From: Apus apus
Taxonomy: Eukaryota; Chordata; Aves; Apodiformes; Apodidae
Direction of reading: 5' to 3'
Assembly: GCF_020740795.1 (NCBI RefSeq)
Contig: NC_067282.1
Location: 174,534,274 to 174,598,273 of the forward strand
DNA: 64,000 bases
A model generated the notes under the pieces. That model searched no databases. It was given only the letters and a program-made list of their open reading frames with translations, and was not told the origin of the DNA. Positions 1-13,189 of this stretch are shown piece after piece. The position numbers and the translations under genes are program-made. Position 1 is the stretch's first letter. Each line of letters starts with the position of its first letter.

Positions 1-3000
1 TGAACTGCCCATGGATGCTTGGCAGCACCTCACACCCCCTCAACCAACCCGAAATTGCTTGTCAGTCACTTGAATCAACATCCAGGCTTTCTAAATACAC
101 CTCTCCTCAGATTGCTCTGTGAGTTTCTTAAAAATCTCCCATGTGTACACATTATATGTGGAGGATTGAGTCTAAGCAGGTGTAAAGAAATGCCATATTC
201 AGAAACTTACTGAGCTTTGAAAATTTCTGTTTACTATGCATGAAAACACCCACAGAGAAGAGCATTTGGTTTAAATAAGGTGCATTTGTTTTTAGTAATG
301 ACTTTTATTCCCTTAAATTTCTACTAAACTTTTACCAAGCGGTGAGTTCACCAGGGCCCACACCCCACCTACATGTGATCTGGTGATCCTTGGCGGTTAC
401 TGGGCTTTTGTTTTCTCCTCCTTTACTGCTGGCCAGCCCAGGCTGTAGGCTGTGTTGCCACCCGTCAAACCTTGTCCTCTTTCGACACATCTCTCTCTCT
501 CCCTCACTGGAGCCATGCAGATTAGTAAGTGTCCGAAAAGCTCTTGTTCTGTTTTGTTTCTTGTCAATCTCTGCTTAAAAAAACCCCATAGTTCCTATAA
601 CCCTAAACCTACATTAAACAAGGTTATTATGACTGGAGACTTAAAATTCACAGTCAGTGATCTGAGTCAGGTTGTTATTGCTTCTCTTACCTGTTGTGAG
701 CACCTTCCATGCTAGCAGATGAGCATTTTACCAGGAGCTTCTGGTACTATGATATAAACATGCAAAGACAGTAAGTAAATGTTTCTAAACTTACAAGAGT
801 GTTTTATTGTGTATATTGTGTGTAAAATGACTTCAGCAATCAATGGCTCCTTTTGTATTGCTTAGACAGATTTTACAGGAAACGGGTAATTCTTGCTTTA
901 AGTTTTCTTGGCATTGTTTCTGATTAGGTCCAGGAAGGTCACCAGATCAGCCTAGCTAATTCAGTTTCAAGGAATTGCATCTTTCCTCCCTGCACCATAG
1001 GAATTACACTGCTACAGCACCAGCTGTGGACTCCCCTTCCAATAATATCCTGGAAAACACAGTCCTGAAAACTTAGCTGATTATATAATACTTGAGAATC
1101 CAGCAGTTTATAGACATAGCTTTTTTTAAATAGGAGGGAGTTGTAAAGAGGAGTGTATTCACCAGTGCAAACTTAGTGGAGAAACACAAACTGACTTCTG
1201 CTTTGTGTTTGGTGAAGCTAGTTTAAAAAAAAAAAAAAAAAAAAGAAAAAAAGAGAAAAGAGTGAAATCCAAGTCTACAAACCCTCCCCTAAGCATCAGG
1301 GCAGCAGAACAAGTCTAGGCTCATGGCTGACCATCAGAATGATTTAAGGCAAAAGCTAAAAGCAGGAGAAAACACATCTGACCACTTTTCTTTCTCTGCA
1401 GCATTTAACTGTTGCTTTTCTTTAACTACACTCTTTCCACATCTCCTTTTGGAATCCATTGGGAAGTGCATAAAACCCAAAATGACTGAAATGAGCACAA
1501 ATATAGAAAGAAAAGGCAGCTGCAAGAGTACAAATGAGTCAAAGTAAATACACCAGAAGGCAAATAATTGAAAGAGCACGTTAGAAATTATTATGACATG
1601 AATTCAGCTAACAATGTGATTTATTGTTTGGGGCCTTTCACCATCACAGCTGAGAGTCCTTCACTGAATTAATTAGAAGTGTTTGGGTACAGAATTTGTT
1701 ACCATTTCTATGAGAAAGGAGATCTTCTGAAAATGGGCCCAGTTAGTTCACAGCTGATATTTTCAGAGGAATAAAAATAGCTGCTGTGGGGGAAGGGACC
1801 ACAGAGGGTGGTAAAAGGCAGTGACGCGTGGGTATAGGCCTGAAGGGCTGGTGGAGAAGCTGCTCTCTTTGCTGCAGCAACCTCCTTCCAAGGCGAACAT
1901 AAGCTGTTCAGCCCCCAGAAAGGCAAATGGTTTGTGGGAGGTGGTTTTTTAGTCAGTTTAATAGAAGCTTTACCAAACCTTCCCTGTCAGCAGTACGGTG
2001 CACAACCTCCCTGTTGGTCTGTGGCCCAAAAGGCTCCTCAGTGAATCATCACCTGGGGGCTAAGAGACAATGCAGGCTCTGGCTGAGGCTTTAGCTGATT
2101 GGTTTAGAGGAAACTGAGGTCTCCAAATGACCTGATTCTAAAGTGCAGTGTGAATATATGCAAGTTTACTCAAGATTTGACTTTCTTACCTTCTTTGCTG
2201 AACTTCTTTGCTTCTAACAGTTCTCTCTGTAGCCAGGCTAATGTTGCCTTGGGTTCAGCTAAATATCCTGCCATTTAATCTGTGACTCACTATGGACATA
2301 ATCTTCACCATCTATGATTTCTTATTTATTTTTAAGAGGACATCTTAAGGAAAGTGGAGCTTTATCAATGCTTAGTGGGAGAAATCCAGATTCACTTTAT
2401 CTTCCGTATGGCTTTGGGGACTTTAACGCTTGGAAATTTTGGAGATTTGAGGCTAAGAAAGACAGAGAGAATTGTTTCACAAAGGTAACTGGGCTGCAGA
2501 AGTGACTGTCCAGATCATGGGGCAAAACTAAACTGAGCAAGCTCCCATGCAGGATCTTTTTGGCTTATCACTTGTTACCCAAACTCCAGAGAGAGAACTG
2601 AAGTTGAAACTTGAAATGGAACTTAGTATGATACAGCTCATTGACCTCAGTTTAAGAAAATACTATTTCTTAAGACAATTCTTGATAAAGGCAGTGCTTG
2701 ATAAAGCCTCCCTTTAAACCCTTTATAATGATAAAGTCTTCTAGACTAGATCCATACATCTCTGGCAAATACAGATGTCTCATTGCAAAAGACAAAGCTG
2801 GTGGTAGAACTTGGATCAATTTTCTAACATTCTTTATGCTGTGAAAAACTTGCTCTGCCTGATGATGGATGGGTGCACTTCTTGGTCTGAACTGGTCACC
2901 TAGACTTCCTTTATAGATTGGGTCTTCTATGATGTTATTATCTCACCCTGAAGCTGACATCAAAAATGGGTCAGACAAATCAACACCTAGAAGGTCTCTC

Positions 3001-3537
3001 CTTCAGATGAAAGGAATTTGGTATGGTAAGCTCAGGTGGAACCACTGGATTGAGAAAGTCTCGAGTGAGGGGAAATAAATCTATTTACCCACCTTTTTTT
3101 CCTGGACTGTTCTGTAGAAAACTCAGAAGCTTTCTCAAGAGTAATTCAAACTCTATCTTATTTCTAACTTCTTTAGTTCTACTGGGTCATGCTTCCTAGA
3201 CTGTCTGAGATCATTGATTGTCAAAGCAATTAGAACTTAATTCTCGAGATTCTCTGAATCCCAGATATCTTGAATTATTTTCAGCAAGAAGAATAATGCA
3301 GTTTATCTTAAACAATACCTACTCAAATTGTTACTAGTGATATTAGCAAAAAAATAATAATTTTATCAGCTCTTCTATGACAAGAGAAGAACTGAAGAAA
3401 AATTTACTGCTTTTCTGCATAGGAAGGTAAAATCACAATCCAGTCACATGCAGGCAGGGAGGATTTGTTATGTCACAGTATCTTATGCCCTGGGATGAGG
3501 GACATAAGTGCTGTAGTAGGTGATGCTGATGATAAAG
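1..3537. other. Intergenic DNA, no gene recognised
   Basis: This AT-rich stretch holds only short ORFs (under 90 codons) with no recognisable domain and no consistent splice pattern. It contains an A-rich tract at 1224-1261. In mammals the gene 5' of NELL2 is DBX2, in the same orientation, so I looked for its homeodomain in this upstream region and did not find it. I see no RNA gene here. Confidence 0.6.
1224..1261. repeat. A-rich low-complexity tract
   Basis: An uninterrupted run of about 20 A residues is followed by A-rich sequence with scattered G. It could be a decayed retrotransposon tail, but no element body is recognisable on either side. Confidence 0.8.
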
Positions 3538-4502
3538 TAGAATCATTAAATCATTTTGGTTGGAAAAGATCTTTAAGATCATGAAGTACAACCTTTAACC
3601 AAGCACTGCCAAGTTCACCACTAAACCATGTTCCTAAGGACCACATCTACATGTCTTTTAAATACCTTCAGGGATGGTGACTCAGCCACTTCTCTGGGCA
3701 GCCTGTTCCAATGTTTGACAACCCTTTCAGTGATGACATTTTTCCTAGTTCCCAATATAAACCTCCCCTGACAACTCGAGGACATTTCCTCTTCTCTATC
3801 CCTTGTTACTTGGGAGATGAGACCAATTCCTACCTTGCTACAACCTCCTTTCAGGTGGTTGTAGAGAGTGGTAACATCTTCCCTCAGACTCATTTTCTCC
3901 AGATTTAAGAACTCCAGTTACTTCAGCAGCTCCTCGTAAGACTTTTTCTCCAGACCCTTTACCAACTTAGTTGTTCTTGTTCAGATGTACTCCAGCACCT
4001 CAGTGTCCTTCTTGTAGTGAGGGGCCCAGAACTGAAGACAGTACTCAACGTGGAGCCTCACTAGTGCTGAGTAGAGAGTGACAGTCACTTCCCTAGTCCT
4101 GCTGGCCACACTATTTCTCATACAAGTCAGGATGCTGTTGGCCTTCTTGGCCACCTGGGCACCCTGCTCATACTCAGCTCATACTCAGCTGGCTGTAAAC
4201 TAATGTCCCCAGGATTTTTTCCTCTGGGTAGCTTTCCAGCCACTCTTCCCCAGGCCTATAGCATTGCCTGGAGTTGTTGTGACCCGAGTGTGGATCCACC
4301 AGTTGGCTTTGTTGAACCTCATAGAATTGGCCTCATCCCAACTATCTAGCCTGTTCAGATCCCTCTGTAGAGCCTTCCTGCACTCAAGCAGGTCAATATG
4401 CCTGCCCAACTTGATGTTGCCTGCAAACTTACTGAGGGTACACTTGATCCTCTTGTCCAGATCACTGATAAGGACATTGAAGTAAAGTGGTTACAGCCCC
4501 TC
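3538..4502 (-). mobile_element. CR1 LINE, 5'-truncated, degraded
   Basis: The element is read on the minus strand, so its 3' end lies at the left, where AATCAT repeats precede the GGTTGGAAAAGA motif typical of the CR1 3' UTR. The minus-strand ORF at 3621-3893 is the C-terminal end of CR1 ORF2; the residues HWNRLPREV are diagnostic. Further right are decayed reverse-transcriptase sequences, including the segment around LDSWDEANSMRFNKA in a minus ORF at 4200-4409. The reading frame is broken several times, so the copy is dead. A short tandem duplication (CTCATACTCAG twice) lies at about 4166-4190. The right boundary is approximate. Confidence 0.9.
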
Positions 4503-6578
4503 TAACCAACTTCTGTCCTTCCAGTAAATCCACACTTCCCTTACTTTAATCAAAGTAAATCTGAATTAGAGCTGATACCAAAATACAGTGTGCTATTCAT
4601 CAGTTGCAATGGGAGGAATACTCCTTTCAGAAATAATGTCTGTCACCCACTTGTCTTTATATGTAACTTATTCTCCCCATACTCATGCAAATGAAGTGCT
4701 AGTCTACCTGTTTCAAGCTCCAAGATGTGCCACTCTGCTACCCATCACCCTATTGCATGCAGTGATTATAATCTGATACGAAACATTATAAGCTTACACA
4801 AAAATACTAACATTCCCCCCAGGTTTTCAGTCACTTCTGTGTAATTTTCCAAGGCATATACTCTCTTTTCTCACTTGCAGCATTTGTATGTCTCAGAAGT
4901 CTAAGCAGATAGAAATTTGGCACAAACAATGGGTAATTGTAGAGATACTTAGCTGTCAGATAGAAGATCTAAGATGCAAAACTCTGGACATTCAATTGGG
5001 GCTGTGATGTGGTTTTTGAAAATATTTTTAGAAACAAGTGTACAGTATGTAGAATATATACAAGAAGATGAAACAGAGCTCTGCCTTCCTGTAGAAAATA
5101 GAAATCATGCGGAATGTTAACTAAATTGTCTTGCTTGCTATTTTTTTTCTCTTCTGCAAAGGAAAAAGAGCTTCTTTCCTGCTCTCCTAAAAATAAAAGA
5201 TTGATGAAAACGATGCATGACATGCACATCAGGAAAATGCACCCTGACATTTTTGCACATGGTATGTGTTGCATGTTGACATATTTTTGCTATAAAACTG
5301 ACAGTTTTGGTGCAAGCTGTTCCTGCCATGACTATAGGGAATAGATAGCAAAAGGGAAAAGTATAAGTTACACTATGCCCACTTGAAATGAAACTGACAG
5401 ACTAGAAGGTGGCTCAGTTGTTCCATGTAAAGGTACCATAAGGTATCTAAAACTAGTTCACTTGCCATTTATAGAATAATATCTCTAAACATTATACTTG
5501 TAATGTGGTGTCCTGATTACAGGAAAATCACAGGACTCTCCACAGGTTTTCACACATATTTTAAAAGTATCAGTGTGGGCCAGTGAATCGAAGTCTTAGT
5601 GAGATTCCACCTCTTCCCCCAAACGTTTGTAGTGCAAGACAAATTTTCCTTTAAAAATTGACATGAAACAGAGCTGCTTGTTTATGAAAAGATTAGCAAA
5701 GGTGACCATGCAGTGACTGCATGTTTCTAAAAACTTTTTACAAGAAAGAAAGATGGTAGCAGTCCTTGGAGCAAATTAAACATTTGGCTCCACATAATGT
5801 GTATCTATTAAGTTTAAATGAGAGTACATAAAAAAATCTTGTATAAAGATTATCATCAAAGTTATAATATATTCAAATTCAATACAAAATGTCACTTTTC
5901 TAATAAATTCTTTATGCTTTGAAATTTCAAAGAAGTGAAAGATCTTTAAAAAGCGATTATTAAATATGCAAATCCAATCCTTGCAGCCTTTTTTTTTTTT
6001 TTTAGAGAAATGTACCTTTTAGAAACCTATCTGCAGAGGAATCTTACTTTTTTCTCATTTTTCTTCTTCACCTTTTTTTTTTTTTTAATGATGGATTGCT
6101 GTACAGTAGGCTGAGCACCATGCAGCTTCAGTCTTCCCTGTTTAGATTAATCTAGGGAGAACATTAGATTTCTAATCTTGGGCAGTCTCACTTCCATTCT
6201 CCCATTGCTTGAGGGCTTACTTCCTATCACCTCAAGCTAAATCTTTCTCATTTATTCACATGAACCATCAGCTTTCATGAGACTGCCACAATAAATAAGA
6301 CCAGCAGGATATGGCCCCATATTTATTTAAGTAACAGCTTTCTTCACTGTAACTGCTACACAGAATGACACTAGTGCTCTTCTCTTCACACCACTAGTGT
6401 CTGGGAGAATTACTCTCTTTTTTTTTTTTTTTTTTCTTACAGTGTGAGCTATTTAGTAAAGCTGTAAGAAACAGTTAGGTTAGGTATATACTCCAAATCC
6501 ATCTAAATTTTGAGGTATTTCTGTTTTTCTTGGCACTATGGTCTGCTGCTATTCTGCTCAGTCCCTCTTGGGGCTCTC
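4503..6578. other. Intergenic DNA, no gene recognised
   Basis: This is AT-rich unique-looking sequence with homopolymer T runs near 5990, 6074 and 6420. The overlapping ORFs on both strands at 4969-5344 are short and carry no recognisable domain. Confidence 0.6.
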
Positions 6579-6666
6579 TTTTTTTTACTCTTTTTTAGAT
6601 TTTTTTAAGAGGTTTTTTTGAGGGTTTTTTTAAGAGTTTGTTTTGTTTTGTTTTTCACTTTTTTAG
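6579..6666. repeat. T-rich quasi-periodic tract
   Basis: Runs of six to eight T are separated by short AGAG, GAGG or GTTTTG spacers. It is low-complexity sequence; I see no coding or element signature. Confidence 0.8.
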
Positions 6667-6814
6667 TTCTAGGTTTGGATCCTTTCTAGAGCTCTCTCAA
6701 TGGGCCATGTTTGGAAAGACACATGATTGATAGAGCTAGTCTGATGAAGTACTGGGAGATCAAGGCTGAAATTTTAAAGCTTAGCCAGAAGGTGAAGGTA
6801 TATGATCCTTCATA

Positions 6815-6983
6815 TGAAGAAGAAGATGAAGATGACAAAGACGATGAAGACAAAGATGAAGAATATGAAGAATACAAGTACAAAGAATAATAATAATAAG
6901 AAGAATATGAATAAGACAAATACGAAGAATACGAATACAAATACAAATACAAATAAGATGAAGACGAAGAAGAAGGCAAGGAT
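6815..6983. repeat. Purine-rich GAA/GAT-type imperfect microsatellite
   Basis: About 170 bp of the + strand is made of GAA, GAT, AAT and ACA triplets with few C or T runs. The two overlapping ORFs it creates (a K/N/T-rich one on + and an S/Y-rich one on -) are by-products of triplet repetition. The same GAAGAT pattern resumes at 7491, just right of a CR1 copy. Confidence 0.9.
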
Positions 6984-7490
6984 GAGTTCTGGGCTCCCCA
7001 GATCAAGAGAATCAGGGATTTACTTGAGAGAGTCCAACAGAGGGCTACAAGGATGATTAAGGGACTGGAACACCTGTCTGATGAGGAAAGGCTGAGAGAT
7101 CTGGAGCTGTTTAGTCTGGAGAAGAGAACACTGAGAAAAGATCTTATTAATGTATATAAATATCTGAAAGGTGGATGTCAAGAAGGAGGGGCCAATCTCT
7201 TTCAAGTCATGCCCTGCGGCAGGACAAGGGGCAATGGATGCAAACTAGAACACAGGAAGTTCCACCTCAATGTGAGGAAAAACTTCTGTAAGGGGGATGG
7301 AGCTCTGAAACAGGCTGCCCACAGAGGTTGTGTAGTCTCCTTCTCTGGAGACTTTCAAGACCCATCTGGATGCACTTCTATGAGACCTACCCTAGATTTT
7401 GTGGTGGTCCCAGTCTGGCAGGGGGTTTGGACTTGATGATCTCCAGAGGTCACTTCCAACTCCTAACATTCCATGATTCTGTGATTCTTT
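6984..7490 (+). mobile_element. CR1 LINE 3' fragment
   Basis: About 505 bp of the CR1 3' end. It contains the end of ORF2; the + ORF at 7053-7436 begins with the recognisable segment [19 protein letters not shown] and continues through a decayed KFHLNVRKNF segment. It finishes with the 3' UTR and ATTCCATGATTCTGTGATTC. It is flanked on both sides by GAA/GAT purine repeat, which suggests insertion into a pre-existing microsatellite. The ORF is incomplete and frameshifted. Confidence 0.92.
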
Positions 7491-7531
7491 GAAGAAGAAG
7501 AAGATGAAGAAGCAGCAGCAGCAGCTGCACA
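7491..7531. repeat. GAA/GCA triplet repeat
   Basis: GAAGAAGATGAAGAA is followed by five GCA-type triplets. It is most simply the right-hand remainder of the purine repeat at 6815-6983, split by the CR1. Confidence 0.8.
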
Positions 7532-10500
7532 CTGGCTAGTGTCAGAGACTCACAAAACAGCTCAGCTGCATCCTTTGATGTTCATCTCACTTGAGTGCAA
7601 GAAACAAGACCTCACCTTTTGGGGTCTTTTTATTGGAAATTACCATTTCTCTGGATGCTGAACTCTGTGTGTACTCTACTAATCCAGAGGTACTCCTGCA
7701 CTTAGGTGGCCCAACAGACTGCTGCTGTCTAGACATGATTGTGACCAGCAGCACTGGAAGAAGTGATGTGGCTGGCATTACATTTGGCCACCTGTCATTT
7801 TCCACCTTTAAAGATACTAAGTCTAAATATTAAAGGCAGCTACTTATCAGCACATGAGGGAAGGTAGAAATGAGGCAGAAAAGTGTTCTGGGTCAAGCAA
7901 TAGCAGAGATTTCTAGCATCCCATCTAGTTAGTTTGTTTAAGCCTAGAGCAGTTGTTCTCTGTTTTTTTTAAACCACCCATATGGGGTCTGCCTTCTTCT
8001 CCTTGCTGAAAGAGACACAGGGCATAATCAGTCTCCCCATGCTCTCTCTCTCTCCCCTTATCACTGTACTGGAGCTGCTGTGCTAATTTTTCCAGCATTG
8101 ATGCTGCCTCTCTCTTGCAATCAAAAATGGAGCAAGTGGACCAGGGCAGCAAGGCAGTGACAGAGCACAAGAGGAGGAGGTGGGGGACACAGTGCAGTTG
8201 GCCTAGAATGTGCAAAGACAGACTTACAATGAGCAAAATGCATCTCTAACTTTTGCCTTTTCCTTATACATCTGGTCAATGTGTAGGGCTGCATCTTGTT
8301 ACAAAGGCAGAAAGAGGGCTAGAAAAGCATCTGCTGCTGCCTGCCCACATTTCTATGTTCAGAGTCAGGGTGTCTCAGTGTTGGGGAGACCCTCTGCCAA
8401 GGAAGCTGCCACTAGCTTCATCCAAGCAGCAACACTGGGAATGCAAATTCTCTCCCAGTCTATCCCTCTGCCACAAGAGACAATACATTTTTGGGACAGC
8501 TGAACCTTTAGATCTGTCATCTGCTTCCATAGAGCTGTAAGAAAGAGACTACTGCTGGTCAGAAACACAGTTGACAGATCAGTACATGACAGAAATGTGC
8601 TGAGCAATCAAAAAAAGCAAGTTTCTCTCCTAAGACCAGAATCCAACAGTGATTGTGGAGAAAGCAAGGTTGTGTAGTAAGCTACATGATATTCTGAATT
8701 AATTATATTCTGAATGTTATTGCATTATGGGATAATTCTGAATTGGAGAGCTAAACCCCACTTTTCTGAGCTCAGCCATTACAGTAGTTTCATCTTGGCT
8801 GTCTTCTGCAAGAGTACTAGAGATCTCCATTGCCACCTACCTCCCCCACAGCATGTGATCCAGAGAGCAGAGTTATCATGTCTTATAGGGTAATATCTAA
8901 AAGCATCTTCAATGTCCTACTGATTTGTTGCAGAACTATCTATCACTAATGCAAGCCAGGAGGAGCTAGGAAGAAGTAGGAGTGGAGGGGAGAGGAAGGA
9001 GTGACACTTATTGTCATGGAAACATTTCCCCACTGTTTTGTTGTCCAGCACTTAGAGATGTGGCTTACCAAACAGTGGGGCAGACCTACAGAATCCATCA
9101 GCAGTGTCACATGTGATCCTTGGTGGACAGGGTATTTGTAGTTTTGCTACCACTGCATAGCTACTTGTACTTTGCAATCAATAAAGTACTTGAGCCTGGT
9201 ACTCCAAGACACTTGCAGTAACGCTGGATACTCCACTACTGATGAAGACAGATGTAGGATATCTGCAGACAGCGAAATCTGCTATAGGGCTCTTCTGCAT
9301 TCTATTGGATGAGTCTAAGTAATGTATTTTCTGACCTTGAGCTCTACTTTTTTTTTTTTAAGAAGCTTGAGAATCAGTTTCAAATTATTGGAGAGACAGT
9401 TGTTACCTCCATTTTCTTCCAACTACATTGCTTCAATTCCCCTCTATCCTTTCAGACACCTCCTCTATTAAATGGTCACAGAAGATGAATAACAGTGGTG
9501 TGAATTCTTCAGAATTGCATTATATGTTACTCTGCTCCTTATTAATGTTCTATGTTTTATTTACAATAACCTTATGAACAGTAAGATGAGATAGCATCCA
9601 CATGGTCTCTGCACCCAGCTGAAAAGTGACACAAGTGTATTACTAACATTCAGGAGTGGGAAAAGCAATAGAAAACAAGAACAAAGGAGAGAAAGTACCT
9701 TTTCAAAATTAGGTCAGAAATTAAAGGGGAACTGTTAGTGCTATGTGTTTGGATGAGCTCTTTCTTAGTTGCCAAGGTTTTAAATATCTATTTGTGTAAT
9801 TAATTTTATTGTCAGAAGTTCACAGGCTTCTCTTGTAACACCTACTGAATGCTAATATGTCTTTTCTAACAGATTTTACTCAGATTTATTTAATACACAT
9901 AAAAATGAGCACTGCAAATTTTTTATTGCCTTTACTGGCTCCAAATACAGTGTATCACAAAGAGTTTTGAGATCAAGGGAAGAAAGGTTTTCCTTCTACT
10001 CTACATTTGCTTTGTAGACTGGACTGTTCCAGCATTTTTACTACTTGGATGACATGGTCCATGTTATTTGAAGTATCTTATCACTATGGTAAGCATTCCT
10101 TAGATAAGGAGAAAACAGTAGGCGAGTAAACCTTTTTCTACATCTCTACATATGCAAAACAAATATTTTAAAGTCTGTGTAACTCTGTTCTGTATCATTT
10201 TTCCAGCTGCTTGAAAAGACTTTTAAGTTATGAAATCTTCTTCACCTTATGGTTGCTGGTGGCAATGTAAATGGATATGCACAATTTTAATACAAGAATT
10301 GTAGTCTGCAGGTCCATTCTGTGCGTGGGCTGCCCTTTACTTTTCCACAGTGCACACAGGCATTGAGCTGGCTCCAGTTCTCTCCCTTCATTTAGCACAG
10401 CATTGCCACCAAGCTCAGTGCTCAAGAGCCATGGCTTAGACTCCAAAACTCTTGACTCTGCTTATATTGGGATTAAACAAAAATAAATTTCAAGTATTTC

Positions 10501-10589
10501 CTCATTTTCTTTATAGCTTCAGAGTGTTTAGGTGCATCTGAGTTATACTTTCAAGCTTTTATCTTTGAACAAAAGTGACAAATGCTTTT
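7532..10589. other. Intergenic DNA, no gene recognised
   Basis: Several 70-100 codon ORFs on both strands (for example 7925-8236 minus and 8210-8540 plus) overlap each other and show no family signature. I see no repeat I can name and no RNA gene. Confidence 0.55.
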
Positions 10590-10684
10590 CCCTCCTCTCC
10601 TCTCCTCTCCTCTCCTCTCCTCTCCTCTCCTCTCCTCTCCTCTCCTCTCCTCTCCTCTCCTCTCCTCTCCTCTCCTCTCCTCCC
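10590..10684. repeat. (CTCCT)n pentanucleotide microsatellite
   Basis: About 19 near-perfect tandem copies of a 5-bp unit, all pyrimidine on the + strand. The ORFs through it in both strands (LLSSP-type and GEERR-type) are artefacts of the repeat. Confidence 0.98.
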
Positions 10685-13189
10685 CAAGATTCTCATGCAA
10701 TTGCTTGCTGCTAGCTGAGCCCTTCAGAAAAACAGCAAACATCCCAAGAGGTAAAGTAAAATATGAATGCTGCCAAGATAGCCATTAAAACTTGTCTGCT
10801 TTTTAGGCTTTTTATGGGGAAACCACATAATCATAAAGGGCAAGAAAAGGTGTTAGTAAGTCATGCAGGGCTTTATGGTGGGAATAAGAGGTGCATGAAC
10901 AGAAGCTTTCTGATGAACAGAAGGCACAGAGTAGAAAATACGTTTCTGTCAGAGCCATCTGTTGTGGATCTCCCCAGGCTCAGCTGTGGATACGGGTGGA
11001 TATCTCTGTAAGATGATGGAAGAATTATCAGTTGGTAGGAGTTTTTAACTTACATATCTGTATTGAAAAGTTATACTACAAGTAATGGTAAAGTCCTTCT
11101 ATTCTTGGATGAGAAAGTCTGCTCTAGGGTCATGATATTAACCAGAGATGACCCTGCTTTAAACTCAGATCCTTACAGTGTTACAATGGAACTAGTTGTC
11201 AAAAATCGTCTTTGATCAGGAGATTATAAAGCATTTGAAACAGGTCTGTAACTTTGGTTTTGGATTCAGAATGGCAATTTTTTGTGTATATGAAATAAAG
11301 CTCAGTGGAGTAAGGAGTTCAATAATTTTAATGTGAAGTAGGCTTGCAGTTAATTTAAGTCAGAAATGTGTATTATTTAAGAGTTTTCTTGTGTATTGCA
11401 GGCACAAGGGGAAAATGGGAGGAAAGGAAACTTGACCCGCTTGGCAAAAATAAGCACCAACAGACTGTTTAAGAGGGAGAAGAAACCTGCTTGTAGTGGA
11501 AAAATAACTGACAGCTAGGAGAGCTAGGTCTCAAAGGTCAGAAAATGCAGAGATAAACCAAAATTGTTCAAAATCCTAGCAGAGCTGCACCTCATGAAGA
11601 AAATAAAAATAAAATTCAGGAGATACTATAACTTCTGAAATAAAAGCAGAACAAGAAGGCAAGAAGTGGAGGAACTGCTGCCAGGTGGAAATGAAAGGTT
11701 AATCCAGGTATGTCCTAAGAGCAAATTGAATCCCTCTCCCAGGATCTGGGAAGGGGATAAGTGCTGTGATGTGAGTGAGGATGGGAGGGTGACTGAAGCC
11801 ATCTTCTCCTGAGGCAGAAGCAAAGTGGAGAGCACATTTACACAGCATGTTGCAGTCAGATGTGAAGCAGCTTCACTGCAGCTCTGGCCTGGCCAGGTGG
11901 GAGCCAGCTCTGGAGCAGGCCCTGCCAAGCTGCGTCAGTGCTGGCAGCCAGCTAACTCACTCTGCTGCCAGGGCTTACGGCTGTGGAAAAGCAAATATAG
12001 CTCCCATGCAGCCCTACCACCTAGCAATGACTGGCAGCTCAAAAGGTCTCATCCAGTTTCAAGCTGTCTTTAGTAAAACCTTGAAGTAAGGCTGGCTTCA
12101 TTGCCCACTCAGAAATGGGGGAAGCTTGGCTCCAGTCTGGGCAAGCAGCGAGTGACACTTCCCTGCTCCCAGAATATGAGTTAGGCAGATGGCCTTAAGC
12201 AAACAGAGATTTATTGTAGGGTTTAAACATATTGAGAGGGGAAACCTGAGCAATCTGTTGCGAGCAGGGCAAACACTTCATATAATTTACTGGCAATAAT
12301 CCTGACCACATAATCTTCTCCTCTGCCAAGTGTTGGGTGAGGTGAGAAGTGTTCGTGGGCTGCCAGGCTGGTATGTAAAATGGGGTAGTGAGGGGCCCAG
12401 AGAGCTGATGCTTCCCTGCTCCATAGAAACTAAGCCATATATAGTAAGAACTCCACCAGTCCTAAGTTGTAGGAGTCCTGCACATGTATCTGAAATCCAA
12501 CCCAGTTGACTCCCCTTGTCTGGCTGAGAAGCCAGTTGATGTGGGAGCTGGTCCCTTTGAGATGCTCCTGCTAATTTTTTTTGTGGATGAGCATATCTTT
12601 TGCCATTGCTCAGCAGTCCTATTCTCTCTGCTCTCTATGTTTGTTCTCAGGCTGCAGTTTAATCCCACTCCTGGCATGGCCTGGCCTTCATCCCTGCCTT
12701 TCCCAAGAACCCTCTCCTCCATGCCCCAGCAGTCATTTGTTTTGGAAAAGCTGCAAGGACAGCCAGGATCTATATGGAGTTCTTCCAGTACAATGAGATT
12801 TTTCTGAACACTTTCTCTTCATTGAGAATCTTTCAGGGTCTTTGAAAGAAATTGTCCCACTACTATTGAGCCCACATGATTGTTAAACCTATTAAAGATG
12901 TAGTGAAAAAAACCCTAACACCAAAAATAGGAGTGGATAGGAGTGGATGATGTCCCAAATATTATTTCTCTCTATCCTGAAACTTTACCTGCTCAATAGC
13001 TCCGATTTTCACCAGGAGATGCTGGCAGAGTACTTGTCCTCTTCTGGCACTTCTTCACTTGTGTTGAGACACAAGTGCCTCACAGGAGCTAATATTTGAG
13101 TAAGAGATGACATTATAGAGCATAGGAGGCTCCTGGATTACAAGAGTAGAAAGCAATAGTTGCATTCCTTGTGAGGGCAGCCTTGGGCC
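10685..13189. other. Intergenic DNA, no gene recognised
   Basis: Mixed-composition sequence. ORFs around 11626-12089 and 12462-12807 are about 80-107 codons, overlap on opposite strands, and carry no recognisable domain. A short near-tandem duplication (AGGAGTGGAT twice) lies at about 12930-12950. Confidence 0.55.

Noticed and set aside
6686..7006. 106-codon Ser/Tyr-rich minus ORF and its K/N/T-rich + counterpart
   Set aside because: Both are direct translations of a triplet microsatellite.
10532..10788. ORFs reading LLSSP or GEERR repeats
   Set aside because: Translations of the (CTCCT)n microsatellite in different frames.
11626..12807. Cluster of 80-107 codon ORFs on both strands as a possible small gene
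   Set aside because: The ORFs overlap in opposite frames, have no domain, and I see no coherent set of splice sites.
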